Shown here in pieces: positions 54,394 to 62,738 of a stretch of DNA of 64,000 nucleotides; the first letter of the stretch is position 1, and the number at the start of each line of letters is the position of its first letter. The notes under the pieces are model-generated. The model was not told where the DNA came from. It saw nothing but the letters and a program-made list of their open reading frames with translations, and searched no databases. Source of the DNA: Niallia sp. Man26 (GTDB taxonomy: Bacteria > Bacillota > Bacilli > Bacillales > Cytobacillaceae); NCBI RefSeq assembly GCF_022049065.2, contig NZ_CP095743.1, positions 139,001 to 203,000 of the forward strand. The letters run 5' to 3'. The translations under genes were made by a program, and so were the position numbers.

Positions 54394-54816
54394 TTGACAA
54401 CTGTTAAAGATATAATGACAACGGATGTAAAGGTATGTCAGCCCCATGATTCTCTTGTGGAAGCGGCAAAAATAATGCGTGATGTTAACGTTGGGATTGT
54501 TCCTGTATGTGAAGGAAAAAAGGTTATTGGCATGATTACTGACCGTGATATTGTTATCAATGCAATCGCTGATGGCAAAGACGGAAATACGGTTCACTGT
54601 CATGATGTGATGACAGCGGATGTAACTACATGTACGCCAGATACAGATGTTCATGAATGTGCAAACATCATGTCAGAGAATCAGATTCGCCGCCTGCCTG
54701 TAGTTGAGAACGGCGAACTTGTCGGAATATGCGCAATTGGTGACCTTGCAAGAATCAATATTCATATGGATGAAGCAGGGCAAGCTTTGAGCGATATATC
54801 TGAACCACTTCATTAA
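54394..54816 (+). CDS. yhcV: CBS-domain protein YhcV
   Basis: 140 residues from the TTG at 54394 (GGAGGTGAG upstream). Two CBS motifs: VKDIMTTDVKVCQPHDSLVE with PVCEGKKVIGMITDRDIVI, and HDVMTADVTTCTPDTDVHEC with LPVVENGELVGICAIGDLA. Such pairs bind adenosine nucleotides as a regulatory module. Closest to B. subtilis YhcV from memory. There is no attached catalytic domain. Its target is unknown. Confidence 0.85.
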   Translation: MTTVKDIMTTDVKVCQPHDSLVEAAKIMRDVNVGIVPVCEGKKVIGMITDRDIVINAIADGKDGNTVHCHDVMTADVTTCTPDTDVHECANIMSENQIRRLPVVENGELVGICAIGDLARINIHMDEAGQALSDISEPLH

Positions 54817-54825
54817 TTCTGTAAG

Positions 54826-54862
54826 CAAAAAAACCCGCTTTTTAAAAAGTGGGTTTTTTTGG
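54826..54862 (+). terminator. terminator after yhcV
   Basis: AAAAACCCGCTTTTT pairs with AAAAGTGGGTTTTT, followed by Ts. Confidence 0.88.
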
Positions 54863-54969
54863 CATGGACTTGCTGCTTATTTTTTATATATGCATATGTT
54901 AAAATAAGGTTATCAAAAAATTGTAAATGTTAGATGATTTAATTCCGACTAAACAACTAGAAAAACTTG

Positions 54970-54997
54970 TTGACAATATAATCAATTGTGATAAAAT
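54970..54997 (+). promoter_or_regulatory. promoter of the SAM-riboswitch sulfur operon
   Basis: TTGACA at 54970-54975, 16-nt spacer, TAAAAT at 54992-54997. Transcription would start near 55004, just before the riboswitch. Confidence 0.75.
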
Positions 54998-55011
54998 TTA
55001 GAAAAAACATT

Positions 55012-55170
55012 GCTTATCCAGAGCGACAGAGGGAATTGGCCCTATGATGTCCAGCAACCTGCATTTGTAACCAAGAGCAAGGTGCTAAATCCAACAAAAT
55101 GGTCTCCATTTTGAAAGATAAGGTAGTTATATTACCTTGTGTCTTTCCGAATTGGGAAGATTTTTTTATT
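55012..55170 (+). promoter_or_regulatory. SAM-I riboswitch (S-box) with terminator
   Basis: The aptamer spans about 55012-55123. P1 is formed by GCTTATCC and AGATAAGG. Conserved core strings are CAGAG, GGCCCTATGATGTCCAGCAA, and GGTGCTAAATCCAACAAAA. The expression platform ends in TCTTTCC-GAATT-GGGAAGA followed by seven Ts (55142-55165). GGTAG...TACCTTGTGTCTTTCC can serve as antiterminator. With SAM bound, transcription of the sulfur operon should stop. Confidence 0.95.
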
Positions 55171-55217
55171 GCTATGATCATCGGTAACAGTTTTTTGTTT
55201 GTAGGAGGGATTTGTTA

Positions 55218-55367
55218 ATGGGGGAAAAAACAAATCAACTGGACAAAATAAAAGATCAGTTGGAAGAAATGTTGAAAAATATGAAATTTGGCTCCATTAC
55301 CTTAATTGTTCAGGATGGAAAAGTCATTCAAATCGAAAAAAGCGAAAAGATTAGACTTGGAAAATAA
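55218..55367 (+). CDS. yezD: YezD family small protein (DUF2292)
   Basis: 49 residues: a helical N-terminal half ([20 protein letters not shown]) then two strands ([20 protein letters not shown]). GTAGGAGGGA precedes the ATG. This small protein of unknown function often heads the cysH operon of bacilli behind an S-box or CymR site. A terminator directly after it separates it from cysH, so it may be made in excess over the other products. Confidence 0.85.
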   Translation: MGEKTNQLDKIKDQLEEMLKNMKFGSITLIVQDGKVIQIEKSEKIRLGK

Positions 55368-55388
55368 ATTGCTGACTAGAGAAACTAG

Positions 55389-55430
55389 AGGCAGTTTTAA
55401 CACAGGAATTGTGTTAAAGCTGTCTTTTTT
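55389..55430 (+). terminator. intrinsic terminator between yezD and cysH
   Basis: GGCAGTTTTAACAC pairs over 14 positions with GTGTTAAAGCTGTC (two G-U) around AGGAATT, followed by TTTTTT. It lies 38 nt before the cysH start. Confidence 0.85.
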
Positions 55431-55467
55431 GCATGTAAAGCAATTTATCTGGAGAGGAGTAGGCAAC

Positions 55468-56184
55468 TTGAGTGAACTATTAACTTATGAAAATCTTGAT
55501 CGTTATACATTGCCAGCATTCCCGAGCGACACAGAAACAAAAGGAGCTTTGGAAGTACTGGAATGGGCATATGAGACATATGAAGAGGAAATTGTATATG
55601 CCTGCAGCTTTGGTATAGAAGGAATTGTACTTATCGACTTAATTTCAAAAGTGAAGGAAGACGCCAAAATCGTCTTTTTAGATACAGATGTGCATTTTAA
55701 AGAAACATATGAATTGATAGAAAAAGTGAAAAAAAAATATCCGCTACTGCAAATTGAAATGAAAAAACCAGAATTAACATTGGCAGAGCAAGCAGAACAG
55801 TATGGGGATGAGCTATGGACATCTAATCCAAATAAGTGCTGTGAAATTAGAAAAGTTATTCCATTAAATTCTGTTCTTTCAGGTTCAACTGCTTGGATAT
55901 CTGGATTAAGAAGAGAACAGGGCGGAGCAAGGGCGAATACGGAATATATCAATCTAGACAATAAATTCAAAAGTATTAAAGTATGCCCGCTTATTCACTG
56001 GACTTGGAAGGATGTTTGGAGATACGCACACAAGAATCAGCTTGACTATAATGTCCTTCATGATAACGGCTATCCGAGTATTGGCTGCAGAACATGCACA
56101 CAGCCTGCTTTCACAATGGAAGATATGCGCTCTGGAAGATGGTCTGGCAAAGGAAAAACAGAATGCGGGCTACATTTACAATAA
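55468..56184 (+). CDS. cysH: phosphoadenylyl-sulfate / adenylyl-sulfate reductase CysH
   Basis: 238 residues from the TTG at 55468 (AGAGGAGT upstream). The much longer open frame from 55306 runs through the yezD end and the terminator and is not used. A PP-loop-like ATP-pyrophosphatase fold, a CC pair in NKCCEIRK and CxxC in CRTCTQPAF bind a 4Fe-4S cluster, and the catalytic Cys is in KTECGLH. The Fe-S type suggests it accepts APS as well as PAPS. Product is sulfite for CysJI. Confidence 0.95.
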   Translation: MSELLTYENLDRYTLPAFPSDTETKGALEVLEWAYETYEEEIVYACSFGIEGIVLIDLISKVKEDAKIVFLDTDVHFKETYELIEKVKKKYPLLQIEMKKPELTLAEQAEQYGDELWTSNPNKCCEIRKVIPLNSVLSGSTAWISGLRREQGGARANTEYINLDNKFKSIKVCPLIHWTWKDVWRYAHKNQLDYNVLHDNGYPSIGCRTCTQPAFTMEDMRSGRWSGKGKTECGLHLQ

Positions 56185-56199
56185 CTTAAAGGAAACTAA

Positions 56200-57279
56200 A
56201 TGATGATGATAATTCTTGCAGGCATAATGTCTTTATTCTTTGCCATGAACATAGGCGCAAGTGGTGCTGCGGCAAGCCTTGGCGTTGCCTATGGTTCAGG
56301 TGCGATTCCAAGCAAAAGGCATGCCCTCCTTTTATGCGGTGTTGCGATTTTTTTAGGGGCCTTTTTAGGAGGCAGTGAAGTAGTTAAAACGATAGGGGAA
56401 GATCTCATTCCAAGCAGCTTGCTTAATGCAAAAATCGTGTTAATTATTCTGTCATCTGCCGCCATTTCCCTGTTTATCGCAAATTTAATGGGGATTCCGT
56501 TATCAACTAGCGAAATCACTGTTGGCAGCGTTGTTGGTGTTGGCGTAGCATATAAAAGCCTTTTTATTGGACATATTTTATGGATTGTATTCTTTTGGAT
56601 TTTTATTCCCTTCGTTTCCTTTGGAATTGCTTTGGCAGCAGGGAAGCTAATCATGCGAGCTGAGAGGAAGTACACTTGGCTGAAAGCGAGCAAATCACAG
56701 CGTTACTTATCCGTTTTCGTAATTGTTGTTGGTTTTTTTGAAGCCTTTTCGGCAGGAATGAATAATGTAGCTAATGCTGTTGGTCCGATGGTTGGAGCCA
56801 ATCTCATCTCGATGAGCAGCGGAATATTAATAGGCGGTTTGGCTATCAGTATTGGAGCTATTTTGCTGGGTGGAAGGGTATTGCAGACAAATGGGAAGAA
56901 AATCGTCCAATTCAGCAAGCTGGAAGGCGGAATTATTTCTGGTATCGGAGCAACCTTAGTTACAATTGCTTCCATTTTCGGACTTCCTGTGCCGTTGACT
57001 CAAGTAACAAGCACAGCGATTATTGGCATCGGTGTTGCGAAGAATGGTGTAGGACTTTTCAAAAAGCAGATGATTCATCGAATTATAAAGGTATGGATTG
57101 TTTCACCAGTCTTGTCTCTTGTTATTTCCTACTGTCTTGTACAACTATTTGTTAAAAATGATTTCTACAATGTCATTGTGCTGTCGAGTGTATGTATCGC
57201 CACATTAGGCATCTTAAGCCTCGTGAAATCAATCAAAGAAGATAATCGCTCTATATATGAGGACGGAGGCGGCATTTGA
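56200..57279 (+). CDS. cysP: sulfate permease CysP (PiT family)
   Basis: 359 residues with about ten membrane helices. Two inverted half-repeats carry the PiT signatures (MNIGASGAAASLGVAYGSGA and GMNNVANAVGPMVGANLIS). In B. subtilis the cysH-operon member of this family transports sulfate. Three ATGs in tandem (56200, 56203, 56206) follow AAAGGAAAC; the first is used. It sits between cysH and sat. Confidence 0.93.
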   Translation: MMMIILAGIMSLFFAMNIGASGAAASLGVAYGSGAIPSKRHALLLCGVAIFLGAFLGGSEVVKTIGEDLIPSSLLNAKIVLIILSSAAISLFIANLMGIPLSTSEITVGSVVGVGVAYKSLFIGHILWIVFFWIFIPFVSFGIALAAGKLIMRAERKYTWLKASKSQRYLSVFVIVVGFFEAFSAGMNNVANAVGPMVGANLISMSSGILIGGLAISIGAILLGGRVLQTNGKKIVQFSKLEGGIISGIGATLVTIASIFGLPVPLTQVTSTAIIGIGVAKNGVGLFKKQMIHRIIKVWIVSPVLSLVISYCLVQLFVKNDFYNVIVLSSVCIATLGILSLVKSIKEDNRSIYEDGGGI

Positions 57280-57357
57280 TATATGCAAATCCGTTTCTAT
57301 TAAATATAAATAATAATATAACTAGATGTTAAATTAGGAAGGATAGGTGCAAAGATT

Positions 57358-58506
57358 ATGGCATTAAGCAAACCTCATGGAGGAACACTAATTAATTTAT
57401 GGGAACCAAATTATGATGTGAGCGGCATTACACAAGAGCTTGAAATTGATGGCGTTGCGCTAAGTGATTTAGAATTAATCGGAAATGGAGCTTTCAGCCC
57501 ACTAACTGGGTTTTTGACACAGAAAGACTATGAATCTGTTGTAGAGAACATGAGGCTTGCTTCAGGGCAAATTTGGAGTATTCCAATTACACTTCCTGTA
57601 TCACAAGAGCAAGCAGACAAATTAGAAGTGAATGACATAGTGAAGCTTGTACATGACGGTGATGTGTATGGTGTGCTTACTGTTGAAGATAAATTTAAAC
57701 CAAATAAAGAAAAAGAAGCAGAAGCTGTTTACCGCACTGCAGATTTGGCTCATCCTGGAGTAAAGAAGGTTTTTGAAAGAGGAAATGTGTATATTGGTGG
57801 TTCTATTAAACTGCTGAAAAAATTAAAAAGAACTAAATTTGAAAGTTTCTACCTAGATCCTAAAGATACTAGAGAAGTGTTCCAAGAGAAGGGCTGGAAG
57901 ACTGTTGTCGGTTTCCAAACTAGAAACCCTGTGCACCGTGCTCATGAATATATTCAGAAGACGGCTTTAGAAACAGTGGATGGATTATTCTTGAACCCGC
58001 TTGTTGGTGAAACAAAATCAGATGACATTCCTGCAGATGTACGAATGGAAAGCTACCAAGTACTATTGAAAAACTATTACCCAGAAGACCGTGTATATCT
58101 TGCTGTTTTCCCTGCTGCAATGCGTTATGCTGGACCGAGAGAAGCAGTATTCCATGCACTTGTAAGGAAAAACTACGGCTGCACACACTTTATTGTGGGA
58201 CGAGATCATGCAGGTGTGGGCAATTATTATGGCACATATGATGCGCAAAGGATTTTTGATCAATTTGAATCAGAAGAACTTGGTATTAATCTGTTGTTCT
58301 TTGAACACAGCTTCTATTGCAAAAAGTGTGAAAACATGGCGTCTACAAAAACTTGCCCTCATGACAAGGAATATCATGAAATCTTATCTGGAACAAAGGT
58401 GCGCGAGCTTCTAAGAAATGGTGAAATTCCGCCAAGCACGTTCAGCCGCAAAGAAGTAGTGGAAGTGCTGATAAAAGGCTTGAAAAACCAAGAGATCCAT
58501 TCATAA
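57358..58506 (+). CDS. sat: sulfate adenylyltransferase (ATP sulfurylase)
   Basis: 382 residues. The nucleotide-binding motifs are [13 protein letters not shown] near residue 188 and [13 protein letters not shown] near 279; a C-terminal CKKC...CPHD cysteine set is typical of the Bacillus form. It makes APS from ATP and sulfate. cysC follows after 17 nt. Confidence 0.97.
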   Translation: MALSKPHGGTLINLWEPNYDVSGITQELEIDGVALSDLELIGNGAFSPLTGFLTQKDYESVVENMRLASGQIWSIPITLPVSQEQADKLEVNDIVKLVHDGDVYGVLTVEDKFKPNKEKEAEAVYRTADLAHPGVKKVFERGNVYIGGSIKLLKKLKRTKFESFYLDPKDTREVFQEKGWKTVVGFQTRNPVHRAHEYIQKTALETVDGLFLNPLVGETKSDDIPADVRMESYQVLLKNYYPEDRVYLAVFPAAMRYAGPREAVFHALVRKNYGCTHFIVGRDHAGVGNYYGTYDAQRIFDQFESEELGINLLFFEHSFYCKKCENMASTKTCPHDKEYHEILSGTKVRELLRNGEIPPSTFSRKEVVEVLIKGLKNQEIHS

Positions 58507-58523
58507 TACAGGGGGAAAAGTAA

Positions 58524-59135
58524 ATGAGCGGCAAAAGTACAAATATCACATGGCATGAACAAACTGTTTCAAAAGAACGCAGAAGAGAGAAAAATAAACA
58601 TCACAGCTATGTATTGTGGTTTACTGGTCTTTCCGGTTCAGGGAAATCATCTGTAGCTAACGCAGTTGCAGAGAGGCTGTTCCAAGATGATACGCTCACA
58701 TATGTGCTGGATGGTGATAATATCCGTTTCGGAATCAATAAAGATCTTGGCTTCTCTGAAGAAGACAGGAAGGAAAACATTCGCAGAATTGGCGAAGTCA
58801 GCAAGCTGTTTGTAGACAGTGGGCAAGTGGTGCTGACTGCCTTTATCTCTCCGTTCCGCAATGATCGAGAAGGAGTCAGAGAATTGCTGGAGGGCAATGA
58901 GTTTGTTGAAGTATATGTGAAATGTTCATTGGAAGCTTGTGAAGCTAGAGATCCTAAAGGTCTTTATGAGAAGGCAAGGCAAGGAATCATCAAGGACTTC
59001 ACAGGAATCAGCTCTCCTTATGAAGAGCCGGTTAATCCGGAGATTGTGATTGACTCGGAAAAAAATTCCATTGAAGAATGTGTGGAGCAAATTGTTCAAT
59101 TTTTGAAAGAAAAAGGCTATTATAGAAATATATAA
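58524..59135 (+). CDS. cysC: adenylyl-sulfate kinase
   Basis: 203 residues: P-loop [14 protein letters not shown] near residue 36, [20 protein letters not shown], and [14 protein letters not shown]. It phosphorylates APS to PAPS. Together with sat it completes sulfate activation. A hairpin follows before sumT. Confidence 0.97.
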   Translation: MSGKSTNITWHEQTVSKERRREKNKHHSYVLWFTGLSGSGKSSVANAVAERLFQDDTLTYVLDGDNIRFGINKDLGFSEEDRKENIRRIGEVSKLFVDSGQVVLTAFISPFRNDREGVRELLEGNEFVEVYVKCSLEACEARDPKGLYEKARQGIIKDFTGISSPYEEPVNPEIVIDSEKNSIEECVEQIVQFLKEKGYYRNI

Positions 59136-59143
59136 ATATAGAA

Positions 59144-59195
59144 AGAAAGGAATTATAGTGTCTCTAGTTTTGAGAGAATCCTATAATTCCTTTCT
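59144..59195 (+). repeat. long hairpin between cysC and sumT
   Basis: AGAAAGGAATTATAG pairs perfectly with CTATAATTCCTTTCT, and an inner TCTCT/AGAGA extends the stem. It ends CCTTTCTGTT with no real T-run, so it is a weak terminator, a processing site or an mRNA-stability element within the operon. Confidence 0.75.
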
Positions 59196-59246
59196 GTTAA
59201 TATGCCAAAGCTTAGGATTATGCAGCAACAGAGGAAGGTGAAAGAT

Positions 59247-60020
59247 GTGGGGAAAGTTTATTTGGTAGGAGCAGGGCCTGGAGATCCTGATTTAATTACT
59301 GTTAAAGGGCTGAATTGCATTAAAAATGCTGATGTTATCGTATATGACCGACTTGTTAACAAAGAGCTGCTGCATTACGCAAAGCCGAAGGCAGAATTGG
59401 TATATTGCGGAAAGCTGCCGCATCATCATGTAATGAAACAGGAATTGATTAATCAGACGCTCGTCAAGCATGCTAAAAGAGGAAAGATAGTGACAAGATT
59501 AAAAGGGGGAGACCCTTTTGTATTTGGCAGGGGCGGAGAAGAAGCAGAAGAATTGGCTAAAAATCAGATTCCGTTTGAAATTGTGCCAGGCATCACTGCG
59601 GGTATTGCTGCACCGAGCTATGCAGGAATCCCCGTTACACACAGAGATTATGGTTCATCCTTTGCTTTTGTAACAGGACATATGAAGAATGGGGAAGAAG
59701 ACAGCATCAAGTGGGAGGCATTATGCCATATAGATACACTTGCCATCTATATGGGAGTTAAAAACTTACCGAATATCAGGGAGAAGCTGCTTTCCTATCA
59801 AAAAAGCGGGGATACTCCTGTTGCCTTGATTAATTGGGGAACTACGAGCAGCCAGCGAACGATTGTAACAACATTAGATAAAGCTGTAGAGGATGCGCAA
59901 AACGGGCAGATTGAAAATCCGTGCATGATTATTATCGGTGAGGTTGTCCGCATGCGTGAAAAAATTAAATGGTTTGAAAACTCATTTGAAGATCCATTGG
60001 CGAAAGAAGTGGTTTTATAA
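59247..60020 (+). CDS. sumT: uroporphyrinogen-III C-methyltransferase
   Basis: 257 residues from the GTG at 59247, preceded by GGAAGGTGA; an upstream ATG at 59202 would add 15 poorly matching residues. SUMT signatures are VYLVGAGPGDPDLITVKG, VIVYDRLV, RLKGGDPFVFGRGGEEAEEL and EIVPGITAG. It makes precorrin-2 with two SAM, the first step from uroporphyrinogen III to siroheme. It is the ylnD-type gene of the cys operon. Confidence 0.95.
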   Translation: MGKVYLVGAGPGDPDLITVKGLNCIKNADVIVYDRLVNKELLHYAKPKAELVYCGKLPHHHVMKQELINQTLVKHAKRGKIVTRLKGGDPFVFGRGGEEAEELAKNQIPFEIVPGITAGIAAPSYAGIPVTHRDYGSSFAFVTGHMKNGEEDSIKWEALCHIDTLAIYMGVKNLPNIREKLLSYQKSGDTPVALINWGTTSSQRTIVTTLDKAVEDAQNGQIENPCMIIIGEVVRMREKIKWFENSFEDPLAKEVVL

Positions 60021-60778
60021 TGAAAGCAGTTTTGTATATATGCCATGGCAGCAGGGTAAAGGAAGCGAGTGACCAGGCAATATCCTTTGTAAAGGAATGC
60101 ATGAAAGAGAATGATTACCCCATTCAGGAGTATTGCTTTTTAGAGCTCTCAGAGCCAAGCATTGAGGAAGGCTTTAAGACATGTGTAGCAAAAGGCGCAA
60201 CAACGATAATAGCTGTTCCTGTCTTGTTGCTGACAGCAGCTCATGCAAAGATTGATATTCCTGAAGTCCTCGACGAACTCGTTAAAGCATATCCAGACGT
60301 AGCATTACATTATGGACGCCCGATTGGTGTACATGAGAAGATGGCAGAGATTGTCATAGCTAAAATTAAACAGTCTGAATTGTATGTTAAAAACAAGTCA
60401 CTTGTTCTGCTTGTTGGCAGGGGCAGTAGTGATCCGGATGTAAAGCGGGATTTACGGGAAATTAGTGACTTGGTAGAGCGGTCGCTGGACGGTGTTAAAG
60501 TGGAGGACTGTTATTTGACAGCAGCATCTCCTAGCTTTGAAGCTGCCCTTCAGGCTGCAAGCAACTCTCAGTACGAAAATATCATCGTCATTCCATATTT
60601 GCTGTTTACAGGTATACTGATGAACACGATGCGCAAGACAATCAACGGATTATCAAATTCAAATAAAAACTATGAGCTTTGCAACTACTTAGGATACCAG
60701 CCTGCTATTGCTAGTATTCTGAAGGATCGAATTGATGAAGCAGCTGGGGCTAAACTGTATGTTCCCATTAATGGTTAA
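60020..60778 (+). CDS. sirB: sirohydrochlorin ferrochelatase SirB
   Basis: 252 residues, a CbiX-type chelatase with two homologous halves (LYICHGSRVKEASDQAI and SLVLLVGRGSSDPDVK). The metal-site histidines are in ICHGSR and LTAAHAKIDIPEVL. It inserts Fe2+ into sirohydrochlorin to make siroheme for CysI. The ATG overlaps the sumT stop (TAATG). Confidence 0.93.
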   Translation: MKAVLYICHGSRVKEASDQAISFVKECMKENDYPIQEYCFLELSEPSIEEGFKTCVAKGATTIIAVPVLLLTAAHAKIDIPEVLDELVKAYPDVALHYGRPIGVHEKMAEIVIAKIKQSELYVKNKSLVLLVGRGSSDPDVKRDLREISDLVERSLDGVKVEDCYLTAASPSFEAALQAASNSQYENIIVIPYLLFTGILMNTMRKTINGLSNSNKNYELCNYLGYQPAIASILKDRIDEAAGAKLYVPING

Positions 60779-61364
60779 TATGCAGAATAAGAAATGTATC
60801 GTTGCAGGTGGAGGCAAGGTTGCCTTAAGGAAAGTAAAAGCACTAATTGCAGAAGGTGCAAACATTACAGTTATTAGTCCTGTACTATGTCCTGAGCTTG
60901 AGGAGCTCGAGCAAGCGGGAGCAATCGCTGCAGTTAGAAAAAAAGCAGCAGAAAGTGATTGTAAGGATGCTTTTTTTGTAGTTACAGCAACGAATGACGA
61001 TAAAGCAAACCAAAGATTAGCGAACAGGCTGAAGCACCGTATGCTAGTTAATAATGCTAGCTCTGCTGATAATGGAAACTGTCATATACCGGCAAGTTTG
61101 CAAAGAGGCAGGCTTATCTTAAGTGTGTCGACAATGGGTGCAAGCCCAATCCTCGCAAGAAAAATCAAGGATGAATGGGCACAGGAATACCCTGATGGTT
61201 TGGAGGATTATTTCGATTTTTTATTTAATGCCCGGGAAATGATTAAAAGAGCTAATCTAAATTCTGTTGATAAGAAGGGCTTGTTAGAGGAGATAACGGA
61301 CAATAAATACAAGCAATCTCCACAATTGAGAGATGATTTTTATAAGCTGCTCCAAAACTTCTAA
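60759..61364 (+). CDS. sirC: precorrin-2 dehydrogenase SirC
   Basis: 201 residues from the ATG at 60759, which overlaps sirB by 20 nt; the open frame extends to 60732. The Rossmann motif is CIVAGGGKVALRKVKAL, and NNASSADNGNCHIPASLQRG with TMGASPILARKIK is typical of Met8/YlnF-like dehydrogenases. It oxidizes precorrin-2 to sirohydrochlorin with NAD+. It is somewhat longer than the 162-residue B. subtilis YlnF as I recall it, with an extra helical C-terminus. Confidence 0.9.
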   Translation: MFPLMVNMQNKKCIVAGGGKVALRKVKALIAEGANITVISPVLCPELEELEQAGAIAAVRKKAAESDCKDAFFVVTATNDDKANQRLANRLKHRMLVNNASSADNGNCHIPASLQRGRLILSVSTMGASPILARKIKDEWAQEYPDGLEDYFDFLFNAREMIKRANLNSVDKKGLLEEITDNKYKQSPQLRDDFYKLLQNF

Positions 61365-61388
61365 CGAGGAATGTTAGAGGTTTTTTTG
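61355..61388 (+). terminator. terminator of the sulfur/siroheme operon
   Basis: ACTTCTAAC pairs with GTTAGAGGT (one G-U) and TTTTTTG follows; it overlaps the sirC stop. Confidence 0.75.
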
Positions 61389-61396
61389 TGAGAAAA

Positions 61397-61430
61397 AATG
61401 CCTGCTGATCTTTCCAGACAGCAGGCATTC
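61397..61430 (-). terminator. terminator of nrnB
   Basis: AATGCCTGCTG / CAGCAGGCATT is a perfect 11-bp stem; on the minus strand TTTTTCTC follows. Confidence 0.88.
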
Positions 61431-61433
61431 GTC

Positions 61434-62615
61434 TTAATTTTTTGTTTTTACATATTCCATCACATACCGAACGTACTTGTCGTCCTTACACATCCAGGCT
61501 CCGTGATTTCTCTTTAAAAAGTTTTCTCCTTCTTGGAAGGAAGAAAAAGTTTCAGGCAGCTTTGTTTTCTTTTTGTTGATAACCCATTGCTGCTTGCCAG
61601 TCGGATATAGATAAAATATATCATCATGTTTATTCTCATAAAGTGTGCCTAATGGAGAATTCTTCTTATTATATTCATTCTTTTTAGGATCTTCCCTTAA
61701 TGCTTCAAGCGGGAATGTATCTGTTACGAAGTTTTTATATGCTTCACTCGTCATTGTGCAGCCAGACGCTTTCACATGTCCGCCTCCACCATATGTACCG
61801 GCAACTTTGGAGACATCGACGTGGTCATGAATGGTTCGGAAACCGACCCTCTTGCCGCCAATATTAAGGATTGCTATATAATCGAGATGCGGGTATTCTT
61901 TGCCTAGCTCATTGCCTAGTTCTGAGTGATATGATTCGGCATAAACAACACCTGCATAAAGACCGTCGATTTGTGTTTGAACAAGCTCCCGCCGTTTGCG
62001 GCGAATATATCGTTCAATTTTTTTCTCTTCCAAATCAAGAATTTGCTGCTCTACTTCATCAAAGAAGAAGTGGTTGTTATTCTCAAGACGCGCAACCATT
62101 TTTTCTACAAATTCGTCAAATGATATTAAATAGAAAAGTGCATTCAGCTTTTGGGCATCAAAGTTTTCATTCTTTTCCCAATCCCATGTATCGTACTGTC
62201 TGACAAGCTCTACAAACTCAAGCACACTGTCAGAGGGAGTGAGATGCCCGTTTTTAACAAGGTACTCATATAATAATGAAGTAGCACAGGTGGAAATTCC
62301 TTCTTCATCTTCTACTACTACATGTCCCCATTCAAAATCATTTAAATGTAAGGCTGTTTTATGATGATCTATCAGTTGGACCTTGCCGCCCTTCTTATAG
62401 TAATCATCCAGCCTGATAGCATTCTCTTCACTTACAGAAAGGTCTGTAACGATAAGGAATGTATCCTCAGGCTTTTGGTCAAGGAATCTTTCTACCTCAA
62501 GATTCAGGCTGGAAACAGAATTATAGCGGATTTCCACATCTTCTCCAAAGGCAAGCTTTGCGATGATTCCACAGCCGACCCCATCAAGGTCATTATGCGA
62601 CAATAATTTATACAT
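61434..62615 (-). CDS. nrnB: DHH-family oligoribonuclease NrnB
   Basis: 393 residues from the ATG at 62615 (GGGGTGA upstream); the frame continues to 62666 without a better start. DHH motifs: SHNDLDGVGCG at the N-terminus, VTDLSVSEEN and IDHHKT; the DHHA1 part carries GGGGHVKASGC. NrnB (YngD in B. subtilis) degrades short RNAs of a few nucleotides and complements oligoribonuclease. It converges with the sulfur operon. Confidence 0.9.
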   Translation of the reverse strand: MYKLLSHNDLDGVGCGIIAKLAFGEDVEIRYNSVSSLNLEVERFLDQKPEDTFLIVTDLSVSEENAIRLDDYYKKGGKVQLIDHHKTALHLNDFEWGHVVVEDEEGISTCATSLLYEYLVKNGHLTPSDSVLEFVELVRQYDTWDWEKNENFDAQKLNALFYLISFDEFVEKMVARLENNNHFFFDEVEQQILDLEEKKIERYIRRKRRELVQTQIDGLYAGVVYAESYHSELGNELGKEYPHLDYIAILNIGGKRVGFRTIHDHVDVSKVAGTYGGGGHVKASGCTMTSEAYKNFVTDTFPLEALREDPKKNEYNKKNSPLGTLYENKHDDIFYLYPTGKQQWVINKKKTKLPETFSSFQEGENFLKRNHGAWMCKDDKYVRYVMEYVKTKN

Positions 62616-62697
62616 TTTTTTCACCCCTGCCCAATAGTATAATCTAATATGGAAAAAATAGAACATGTTTCTTTTGAAAAGGACATATAAACGAGAA

Positions 62698-62730
62698 AGA
62701 CCTAAGGTAATATGTACTTAGGTCTGACTC
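62698..62730 (-). terminator. terminator of ileS
   Basis: AGACCTAAG / CTTAGGTCT, a perfect 9-bp stem, then TTTCTCG on the minus strand. Confidence 0.65.
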
Positions 62731-62738
62731 TTATGGAC

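Noticed and set aside
55306..55467. N-terminal extension of cysH back to 55306
   Set aside because: The extension overlaps yezD and runs through a terminator hairpin. The TTG at 55468 has a ribosome binding site and gives the family length.
59202..59246. Upstream ATG for sumT
   Set aside because: The start is adjacent to the hairpin at 59144-59195, has no ribosome binding site, and adds residues outside the SUMT family alignment.
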